A stretch of 8,095 nt of DNA from Bacteroidales bacterium (GTDB lineage: Bacteria > Bacteroidota > Bacteroidia > Bacteroidales > VadinHA17), in the NCBI GenBank assembly GCA_016936695.1, contig JAFGXK010000042.1, positions 1 through 8,095 of the forward strand, in the 5' to 3' direction. Below the pieces are notes generated by a model. The model worked only from the letters and a program-made list of their open reading frames with translations. It had not been told where the DNA came from and searched no databases. Both the position numbers and the translations under genes were made by a program. Numbering within the stretch: the stretch's first letter is position 1; each line of letters starts with the position of its first letter. Positions 1 through 5,948 of the stretch are shown piece by piece.

Positions 1-708
1 AATATACCATCCAATCGCCTTAACGCACTTCAGGGTACCCGGTACATTAACCATTTCACCATCACCGTTCTTCACCATTCTGCCTTTCTCCCTGACGTCA
101 TACGCTATTGCATTGGCACGGCGTGTCGATGTGGTATTCAGGTTCACGTTGAAAGCCACCAGGAAATCCCTTGCTCCTACGGCAGTTGCCCCCGACCTCT
201 CGTTGAAAACGGCAGGTCCGAAATCGGGTTTCCATTCAGGATCTGACAACTTTTTCTTTAAGCCTTCATATTCTCCTTCCCTGCAACTGGCCAGATTACG
301 TTTTTTCTCTTCAAAAGCCGCATTTTCGTAACAGTAAACCGGTATAGACAGCTCCTCTCCTATTCTTTTTGCCAGGCTGTGCGCATAGACTACTGTCTCC
401 TCCATTGTTATCCCCGAAACCGGTACAAGCGGACATACATCGGTGGCACCCATGCGAGGATGCTCGCCCTGATGCTTCGACATATCAATCAGCTCCGATG
501 CCTTTCTTACTCCCCGGAAAGCAGCTTCCAACACAGCTTCAGGGTCACCCACAAAGGTTACCACAGTACGGTTCGTGTCCCTGCCCGGATCAACATCCAG
601 AAGCCTGATCCCTTCAACCGATTCAATTGCACCGGTAATCTGTTTGATAATCCCCATGTCCCTGCCCTCACTGAAATTCGGGACACACTCGATGACTCTG
701 TTTTCCAT
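1..708 (-). CDS. ftcD: Glutamate formimidoyltransferase (partial, 3' end outside window)
   Basis: This enzyme moves the formimino group of N-formimino-L-glutamate to tetrahydrofolate, giving glutamate and 5-formimino-THF, the folate-dependent last step of histidine degradation in the cytoplasm. Reading from the ATG at 708-706 gives 236 uninterrupted codons to the window edge. The start reads MENRVIECVPNFSEGRD, the family's N-terminal signature. KHQGEHPRMGATD at about residues 78-90 carries His83, matching the catalytic His of the formiminotransferase domain. The linker and start of the second domain follow: ARDFLVAFNVNLNTTSTRRA, then LKCVKAIGWYI at the edge. Bacterial stand-alone versions are about 300 residues, so some 60 or more are missing; whether a cyclodeaminase domain is fused cannot be seen. 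It lies 45 bp downstream of hutI with no terminator between, so the two are probably co-transcribed. No clear Shine-Dalgarno precedes the start. The family call is secure. Confidence 0.93.
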   Translation of the reverse strand, partial: MENRVIECVPNFSEGRDMGIIKQITGAIESVEGIRLLDVDPGRDTNRTVVTFVGDPEAVLEAAFRGVRKASELIDMSKHQGEHPRMGATDVCPLVPVSGITMEETVVYAHSLAKRIGEELSIPVYCYENAAFEEKKRNLASCREGEYEGLKKKLSDPEWKPDFGPAVFNERSGATAVGARDFLVAFNVNLNTTSTRRANAIAYDVREKGRMVKNGDGEMVNVPGTLKCVKAIGWYI

Positions 709-753
709 ATTTTCCGGTCTTATTGTTTCACTTTAAAATTTTCACAATGCATG

Positions 754-2019
754 TCACTCCACGGCAGGATTCCATATTTTCCCCCTGAGAATGATCCTGT
801 CGACCAGGTTGCTGCCAAAGGCGTAAGGAAAGAACCCGAAAGAAGGAATCTCCTTTGTGATAATCAGACTGGCAATCTTCCCTTCCGATATCGACCCAAA
901 AGTATCCTGGATTCCCATTGCATATGCCGAGTTGACGGTTACCGCATTAAACACTTCTTCAGGAGTCATCTTCAGCCTGATGCAGCCGAGTGACATTACC
1001 AGCTTCATGTTGCCTGAAGGGGACGATCCAGGATTATAATCCGAGGCAAGTGCCACCGGCAGACCCGAATCGATCATAAGACGGGCAGGAGGATCGGGTA
1101 ACCCAAGGAAAAGTGCTGATCCGGGAAGAAAAGTTGGCATGGTTTCAGATCCCAGAAGCGCTGAAATCTCATCAATGCCCGAACGCTCCAGATGATCTAC
1201 CGAAAGGGCATTATATTTCACACCAACCTGAACCCCTCCCGAAAATCCTATTTCGTTAGCATGAATCTTGGGAATAAGACCATATTTCATTCCGGCCATC
1301 AGGATCCGCTCCGTTTCATCGATCGTAAAAAACCCATCATCACAAAAGACATCTATATAATCGGCAAGCCCTTCCGAAGCGACTAATGGAATCATTTCAT
1401 TTATAATCAGATCAATATACGACTCCCTGTCATTTCTGTATATTTCAGGTACAGCATGGGCTCCAAGGAATGTCGGGCGGATCTCCAAAGGACAGTTTTC
1501 CCTTATATGCCTGATCACCCTGAGCATCTTCAGCTCATCACCGGTGTTAAGTCCATACCCGCTTTTGATCTCTATGGCACCGGTTCCCAATCCCGCTATT
1601 TCATGAATCCTTACCATCGATTCGCGGTACAGTTCTTCTTCTGTTGCAGCATGAAGCTTTTTAGCAGAATTCAGAATACCTCCTCCCCGGCGGGCAATCT
1701 CCTCATAAGAAAGGCCCCGTATCTTATCGACAAACTCCTGCTCGCGGCTGCCGGAATACACAAGATGAGTGTGGGAATCACAGAATGACGGAAAAACGAA
1801 CCTGCCGGAGGCATCAATAATCTCCAGGTCTGTCAGGCCCGCTGTCATCCCGTCCGGGAGATCTTCCATCCTGCCAAAAGAGGTTATCGTATCATTTGCG
1901 GCAAAAAGAAATGCATTTCTTACCGAGTCAATCACCCCCATATCCTTGCCTCGCTTTGTTCCGGACGGTATCTTCTCCGTCCCGAACAGCTCCCTGATAT
2001 TCTTTATTAACAGAGCCAT
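754..2019 (-). CDS. hutI: Imidazolonepropionase
   Basis: HutI hydrolyses 4-imidazolone-5-propionate to N-formimino-L-glutamate, the third step of histidine degradation, and supplies the substrate of the ftcD product encoded just downstream. The 421-residue length is typical. It is a metal-dependent amidohydrolase, and the motifs appear in order: DSHTHLVYSGSRE (metal-binding His83 and His85), EIKSGYGL at 150-157, FLGAHAVPE with His188, KIHANE with metal-ligand His253 and Glu256, SVDHLE with His276, and ALASDYNPGSS with the metal-ligand Asp327. All expected active-site residues are present, so the enzyme should work. The ATG at 2019 gives an N-terminus (MALLIKNIREL) that fits the family's first beta-strand. 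It is the first gene of a minus-strand pair and is divergent from the outer-membrane protein gene. Genes for the first two steps, hutH and hutU, are not in the window. Confidence 0.96.
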   Translation of the reverse strand: MALLIKNIRELFGTEKIPSGTKRGKDMGVIDSVRNAFLFAANDTITSFGRMEDLPDGMTAGLTDLEIIDASGRFVFPSFCDSHTHLVYSGSREQEFVDKIRGLSYEEIARRGGGILNSAKKLHAATEEELYRESMVRIHEIAGLGTGAIEIKSGYGLNTGDELKMLRVIRHIRENCPLEIRPTFLGAHAVPEIYRNDRESYIDLIINEMIPLVASEGLADYIDVFCDDGFFTIDETERILMAGMKYGLIPKIHANEIGFSGGVQVGVKYNALSVDHLERSGIDEISALLGSETMPTFLPGSALFLGLPDPPARLMIDSGLPVALASDYNPGSSPSGNMKLVMSLGCIRLKMTPEEVFNAVTVNSAYAMGIQDTFGSISEGKIASLIITKEIPSFGFFPYAFGSNLVDRIILRGKIWNPAVE

Positions 2020-2126
2020 ATACGTATTTAGTCGTAAAATTGAAGCCTAAGGTAGCAAATATTGAAAATTCATTATATGATTTCCATTTTTCTTTACCTT
2101 TATCCAGGTGACTAAAACTTTTATCC
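2020..2126. promoter_or_regulatory. Divergent intergenic region, weak candidate promoters for hutI and the barrel gene
   Basis: This 107-bp AT-rich gap must hold the start signals of hutI (minus) and the barrel gene (plus) unless they are read from further away. On the minus strand AATATTTG (2063-2056) matches seven of eight positions of the Bacteroidota -7 box TAnnTTTG, 36 nt before the hutI ATG. On the plus strand TACCTTTA (2095-2102) also matches seven of eight, 24 nt before the ATG at 2127. Neither has a convincing TTTG -33 element at the usual spacing, so both are tentative. No Shine-Dalgarno is seen before either start. I see no clear operator dyad for a HutC-type or other regulator. 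Confidence 0.35.
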
Positions 2127-3473
2127 ATGAAGAAATCCATTATTCTGATACTGGCTGCAGCGATTACCATCCTCACGTCGGCCCAGGAAGACAAGTCAAA
2201 AACCGGATGGAAATTCGGAGGCGCTCTTCCAGCAGTTTCATTTGATTCAAACCTGGGATTCCAGTACGGAGCTCTGGTTGAATTTTTCAATTACGGGAAC
2301 CCGGGCATATACCCCGAATGGTATGATCACATATATGCGGAGGTTTCGAGATTTACAAAGGGAAGCGGGATTTACAGGTTCATGTTTGAATCGAACCATA
2401 TAATTCCCGGTATCGAATGGGTGGCCGATCTGAGCTACCTCCCCGACCTGGCAAACCATTTTTACGGCTTCAACGGTTATGAATCAATCTACAATGCCGA
2501 CTGGATGGACAGCGAGGCCCAGGATTACAAGTCTGAAATGTTCTACCGGCACGAAAGGAATCAGTTCAGGTTTAAGAATGATTTCCTTGGAAAGATTTCC
2601 GGTGAGAAGCTGAAGTGGAGCGCCGGATTTGCTTTTCAGAAATTCGATGTTAGTTCGGTTAATATCGACAAACTGAACAAGGGGAAGGATGAAGATCTTC
2701 TGCCATCACTTTCCCAGGAACCAGGGCTTTTCGAGCTTTACCGCGATTCACTCGGACTGATCTCAGCCAATGAAGCCGATGGCGGATGGGTCAATACGCT
2801 TAAGGCCGGACTGGTCTGGGACACCAGGGACAACAGGCCGAATCCTATGAAAGGGATCTGGACAGAACTGGGTGTTGAACTTGCTCCCGAATTCCTTGGA
2901 AACGACTGGGGATTCTCAAAATTCTACATCACCCACAGGCAGTATTTCACCCTTGTTGAAGACAACCTCTCCCTGGTTTACCGGCTGGGCTATCAGACGA
3001 CACTTTCGGGTAATACTCCCTTCTTTTACCAGTCGCAAATGATAACATCGCGGCTGACCGGAGCCTTCAACGAAGGTCTCGGAGGATTCAGTACGCTCAG
3101 AGGTGTACTGAAAAACAGAGTCGTGGGTGACGGATTTGCTCTGGGTAACGTAGAATTACGATGGAAACCATTGAAATTCACATTATTTAATAAGGAAAGT
3201 TACCTGGGGCTCAACTTTTTCTATGATCTCGGAATGGTAACACAGAAAATCGATCTTCCGCCTGCCCTCCAGACAACATTCCTTAATACAATGACCAACT
3301 ATGCCTACAGCGATTTCTTTAATCCCGGATCAGAAAAAATGCATCACTGCGCAGGGATCAGCATAATGCCTGTATGGGGAGAAAATTTCGTGATCGCCCT
3401 TGATATCGGAAAATCATTCAATGAACAGGATGGCAACATTGCATTCGGAATCGGACTGAACTACCTGTTCTAG
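2127..3473 (+). CDS. Outer-membrane beta-barrel protein, DUF5982/Omp85 (BamA/TamA) type without POTRA domains
   Basis: This is a 448-residue predicted outer-membrane protein of unknown function. The N-terminus MKKSIILILAAAITILTSA|QE is a classical signal peptide, cut most likely after Ala19 to leave an N-terminal Gln. Residues from about 28 to 160 resemble the domain I know as DUF5982 in Bacteroidota (GALPAVSFDSNLGFQYGAL, then GFNGYESIYNADW near 114-126, then FYRHERNQFRFKNDF). The remainder looks like an Omp85 surface-antigen barrel: WDTRDNRPNPMKG at 231-243, a GGFSTLRGVLKNRVVGDG stretch at 319-336 whose LRG (324-326) corresponds to the conserved (V/L)RG(F/Y) tip of barrel loop 6, and a final strand ending in aromatic Phe448. 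No POTRA repeats precede the barrel, so a BamA-like assembly role is doubtful. It is single, divergent from hutI, and followed by a strong terminator. The barrel fold is secure; the function is open. Confidence 0.8.
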   Translation: MKKSIILILAAAITILTSAQEDKSKTGWKFGGALPAVSFDSNLGFQYGALVEFFNYGNPGIYPEWYDHIYAEVSRFTKGSGIYRFMFESNHIIPGIEWVADLSYLPDLANHFYGFNGYESIYNADWMDSEAQDYKSEMFYRHERNQFRFKNDFLGKISGEKLKWSAGFAFQKFDVSSVNIDKLNKGKDEDLLPSLSQEPGLFELYRDSLGLISANEADGGWVNTLKAGLVWDTRDNRPNPMKGIWTELGVELAPEFLGNDWGFSKFYITHRQYFTLVEDNLSLVYRLGYQTTLSGNTPFFYQSQMITSRLTGAFNEGLGGFSTLRGVLKNRVVGDGFALGNVELRWKPLKFTLFNKESYLGLNFFYDLGMVTQKIDLPPALQTTFLNTMTNYAYSDFFNPGSEKMHHCAGISIMPVWGENFVIALDIGKSFNEQDGNIAFGIGLNYLF

Positions 3474-3511
3474 GCAACAGCCTGATTATCTGCATCTTCA
3501 AAAATAACAGC

Positions 3512-3563
3512 AAAAAATTATCGTAAAACAATAACCTGCTTATTGTTTTACGATAGTTTTTTT
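3512..3563. terminator. Long bidirectional rho-independent terminator between convergent genes
   Basis: Bases 3519-3534 pair perfectly with 3540-3555 (16 bp) around a 5-nt loop CCTGC. The stem extends through one G-T pair (3518/3556) into six A-T pairs, giving a 23-bp arm. The plus-strand copy ends in seven T (3557-3563) and the minus-strand copy in six T (3517-3512). It begins 38 bp after the barrel gene's stop and also lies past the 3' end of the DUF819 gene, so it fits termination of both convergent transcripts. The stem is unusually long and AT-rich for an intrinsic terminator. Confidence 0.85.
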
Positions 3564-3586
3564 ACCTGAAACGATATGGTTTTCAC

Positions 3587-3614
3587 GGGGCAAGGGGCAC
3601 AGGGCTCAGGGCAG
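3587..3614 (+). repeat. Four imperfect 7-bp G-rich tandem repeats (potential G-quadruplex)
   Basis: The units are GGGGCAA, GGGGCAC, AGGGCTC and AGGGCAG, consensus RGGGCNN, directly abutting. The four G-runs (4, 4, 3 and 3) are separated by 3, 4 and 4 bases, which fits the canonical intramolecular G-quadruplex pattern on the plus strand. It lies between the bidirectional terminator and the 3' end of the DUF819 gene and stands out by composition from the AT-rich sequence beside it. The role is unknown; it could be a degenerate short-tandem-repeat locus that recurs elsewhere in the genome. Confidence 0.6.
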
Positions 3615-3673
3615 AACCATGCCATATGAAAATCTACTGAAATCTGTGAGAACTTCTTCAGTCTTCCGTCTTC

Positions 3674-4954
3674 TTAGAATCCCTTCAGCAAATAAGCCAG
3701 AGTGGTACCGAAATAGTTCCCGAGAAGATAGCCAATAACGCCTCCTGTAAGCCCGGTGACAATGACATCCTTGTTCTTGAGGGCATTGGCAACCAGAGGA
3801 ACAAACGGAGGGGAAAAAACAAAAGCGGTGGCCGTTATAAGGAAATTATCGGCGTCGATCCGGAATATCTTTGCCAGCAGGAGATGTAGGAAAAGTGATC
3901 CCCAGTAACACCATGATATGAAGAGTATAAGATCCCACATTCCCTGTCCGAACAAACTCCTTATATCGGATCTGGAAGCAACTGTAAGAGAAAAAACCAG
4001 AATCAGGTACATACCGAGTTGGAAAGTCTTTTCAATCCTGTTTATCGGTTTAAAAAGTGAAGCAAGTATTCCAAGTGTGGTAACAGAAAGGACCATCACA
4101 GCCATCCTGAATTCTTCAGGCACGGGGGCAAACATGTAAAGGGCCCCGCTGATCCCGGCGATTATTACGCTTAATCCTAGTGCCTTCAGGAGCGGGATAA
4201 ACATCTTCTTCTTAAGCATCCCTGAAAAATCATCAAGTCCTTCAGTCTCTTTCTTGACTAACTCCTCATCTAAAGTCACGCCGTTTTTATCCTCATATTT
4301 GGGCAGGATAGCCCTGAAAATCCTTGGAGCAAGGGTGACAAAGAAAAGCACAAGAAATGCACCCACTATTGTATCGTACGTGAACAGAACCACAAAACGG
4401 TCGGCATCGACATCCAGGATTAGCTTGAGTGCAGCAAAGTTCGGGGTTCCTCCGGTATAGATCCCTTCAAACATTCCTGCCAGTTTCCAGGCATCGGGGA
4501 AAGCGTCCTTCCAGATGAAGAATCCGGTTGTTACCATTACCACTCCCGCTACAAGAGCCAGTGCAACTGAAAGAAACCCCTTTTTGGCAAATTTCAGCCA
4601 GCGTTTGATGTTTAGGGAGAACAGAAGCAATGGAAATGCAAGAAGCAATGCCAGGGAATAGATGCCATCCTGCAATGCGAGGATATCATTGGCAACCCGG
4701 TCTTCAGGAACCGCTTTTCCTTCAGCGATAAGAGCCTCGAGAACGGGCTTGCTTAGGGAAGGTTCGTTCTGAAGTGCAAATTTAAATCCCTCACTTCCCT
4801 GAGGAAGAAGACCGGCAGTACCGATAATAAGTCCGAAGGCATATGCCAGAACTATAGTCCCGAATTTCTGGAGAAAGGTCCACTTTCTGCACAGGGAAAT
4901 GATTATAAGTGGGAAAAGAAAGTAAAACAATGCCAGTAAAATCATCTTGATCAT
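3674..4954 (-). CDS. DUF819-family multi-spanning membrane protein, putative transporter
   Basis: This is a 426-residue polytopic inner-membrane protein. From the chosen start it opens with a hydrophobic segment (MIKMILLALFYFLFPLIIIS), and many further membrane segments follow. The motif GIYTGGTPNFAA at 164-175, with the nearby acidic stretch DVDADR (181-186), is the hallmark I recognise of DUF819 (YjcL-like) proteins. A second glycine-rich segment, TGGVIGYLLGNYFG at 403-416, fits an inverted-repeat carrier fold. A charged loop (about 219-252) lies between the two halves. Transport activity and substrate are not known from sequence. The reading frame stays open to an ATG at 4999, adding 15 residues, but that ATG lies in the loop of the fabI terminator and upstream of a perfect -7 box at 4981-4974. 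I therefore place the start at 4954; the ATG at 4945 is a further option. It is a single gene with its own promoter. Confidence 0.85.
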   Translation of the reverse strand: MIKMILLALFYFLFPLIIISLCRKWTFLQKFGTIVLAYAFGLIIGTAGLLPQGSEGFKFALQNEPSLSKPVLEALIAEGKAVPEDRVANDILALQDGIYSLALLLAFPLLLFSLNIKRWLKFAKKGFLSVALALVAGVVMVTTGFFIWKDAFPDAWKLAGMFEGIYTGGTPNFAALKLILDVDADRFVVLFTYDTIVGAFLVLFFVTLAPRIFRAILPKYEDKNGVTLDEELVKKETEGLDDFSGMLKKKMFIPLLKALGLSVIIAGISGALYMFAPVPEEFRMAVMVLSVTTLGILASLFKPINRIEKTFQLGMYLILVFSLTVASRSDIRSLFGQGMWDLILFISWCYWGSLFLHLLLAKIFRIDADNFLITATAFVFSPPFVPLVANALKNKDVIVTGLTGGVIGYLLGNYFGTTLAYLLKGF

Positions 4955-4973
4955 ACGGAAGGATTTAGGTCCC

Positions 4974-4981
4974 CAAATATA
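4974..4981 (-). promoter_or_regulatory. Bacteroidota -7 promoter box before the DUF819 gene
   Basis: On the minus strand 4981-4974 reads TATATTTG, an exact match to the Bacteroidota primary-sigma -7 consensus TAnnTTTG. It is 19 bp upstream of the ATG at 4954, so transcription would start at about 4965-4970 with a very short leader. It directly follows the fabI terminator hairpin, and its T-rich edge touches the terminator's U-tract. The -33 region therefore falls inside the hairpin, where I see no good TTTG. The exact -7 match and its position make the call reasonable. Confidence 0.55.
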
Positions 4982-5013
4982 AAAAAAGCGATTTACCATC
5001 AGGTAAATCGCTT
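4981..5013 (-). terminator. Rho-independent terminator of fabI (and the upstream operon)
   Basis: On the minus strand a 12-bp perfect stem (5013-5002 with 4997-4986, core AGCGATTTACC/GGTAAATCGCT) closes a 4-nt loop TGAT and runs into seven T (4987-4981). It starts 23 bp past the fabI stop codon, the classical place for an intrinsic terminator. It closes the DUF4835-recN-fabI unit and separates it from the DUF819 gene on the same strand. Confidence 0.9.
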
Positions 5014-5036
5014 GAAAAATAAGTATTTATACTTAA

Positions 5037-5879
5037 TTATTTATCATCGCAGTCACATTCCTCAAAGCTCTTGTTGTATTGTTCTATTGCCTTGAGACTC
5101 ATACCCATGCTCGAAAATCCTCCGTCGTGATAAAGATTCTGCATAGTCACTTTGCGGGTGAGATCTGAAAAAAGAGCCACACAATAATTTGCACACTCCT
5201 CGGCAGTAGCATTGCCCAGGGGTGACATCCTCTCGGAAAAATCGAGAAGCGATTCAATACCGTGAACTCCGCTTCCCGCGGTTGTGGGTGTCGGCGACTG
5301 GGAAATAGTATTAATCCTCACTTTCCTGTCGCGCCCGTAAATATATCCGAACGATCTGGCTATCGATTCCAGGAGAGCCTTGGCGTCGCCCATATCGTTG
5401 TAGCCTGTGAGTGTTCGCTGGGCAGCTACGTATGTGAGCGCAACTACTGAACCCCACTCATTTATAGCATCGTATTTGTAGCAGGTCTGTAGTATCCTGT
5501 GAAAACTCAGCGCTGAAATGTCAAAGGTCTTGAGCATGTTTTCGTAACTTGTATTCTCATAGGGGATATCCTTTCTTACATTTGGTGACATCCCGATCGA
5601 GTGGAGGACGAAATCAAACCTCCCGCCGAAAATCTGAAGACTCTCAGCTATTAGTTTGTCAATATCCACCATACTGGTTGCATCTGCAACTATCACTTTC
5701 GAGGAGGTTATTTCGGCAAGCTCATCTATGGTTCCCATCCTTACAGCTACCGGAGAATTTGTGAGAACCAGGCTGGCACCCTGCTGATGAGCCTTCAAAG
5801 CAACCTGCCAGGCTATCGATTTATCATTAAGGGCACCGAATATTATTCCCTTCTTTCCTGTTAACAGACTTTCATTCAT
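5037..5879 (-). CDS. fabI: Enoyl-[acyl-carrier-protein] reductase (NADH-type)
   Basis: FabI reduces trans-2-enoyl-ACP to acyl-ACP, the last step of each cycle of type II fatty-acid elongation in the cytoplasm. The 280-residue protein is a short-chain dehydrogenase fold. The N-terminal nucleotide-binding segment is GKKGIIFGALNDKSIAW at residues 8-24. LHSIGMSP (92-99) keeps the glycine region tied to inhibitor binding in E. coli FabI. Catalytic residues are Tyr150, Tyr160 and Lys167 in TYVAAQRTLTGYNDMGDAK, matching E. coli Tyr146, Tyr156 and Lys163. The substrate-loop region SQSPTPTTAGSGV (193-205) and a 3' region with SDLTRKVTMQNLYHDGGFSSMGMS are the version I associate with Bacteroidota. The tail ends CDCDDK. 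It lies 69 bp after recN with no promoter match seen between them, and an intrinsic terminator follows. The identity is secure. Confidence 0.96.
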   Translation of the reverse strand: MNESLLTGKKGIIFGALNDKSIAWQVALKAHQQGASLVLTNSPVAVRMGTIDELAEITSSKVIVADATSMVDIDKLIAESLQIFGGRFDFVLHSIGMSPNVRKDIPYENTSYENMLKTFDISALSFHRILQTCYKYDAINEWGSVVALTYVAAQRTLTGYNDMGDAKALLESIARSFGYIYGRDRKVRINTISQSPTPTTAGSGVHGIESLLDFSERMSPLGNATAEECANYCVALFSDLTRKVTMQNLYHDGGFSSMGMSLKAIEQYNKSFEECDCDDK

Positions 5880-5948
5880 AATTGGCTATTAAGTTGTTAC
5901 TCGTTTAATCTAAAGTCTCTCTTAATATCTTGTCTTAAGTGCCGTTTC

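Noticed and set aside
379..993. Plus-strand open frame of 204 codons
   Set aside because: It lies antisense across the 5' part of ftcD and the 3' part of hutI, both of which have full family motifs. The translation is rich in Arg, His, Pro and Cys with no recognisable domain.
1928..2290. Minus-strand open frame of 120 codons across the divergent gap
   Set aside because: It overlaps the start of hutI in another frame and the signal peptide of the barrel gene on the other strand, with no family resemblance.
5020..5035. Small hairpin TAAGTA-TTTA-TACTTA just after the fabI stop
   Set aside because: It has only six base pairs, mostly A-T, in an AT-rich gap, with the much stronger terminator hairpin beside it. 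It is likely chance.
5880..5948. Possible separate fabI promoter in the recN-fabI gap
   Set aside because: No TAnnTTTG match or -33 element is visible on the minus strand, so fabI is treated as part of the upstream transcript.
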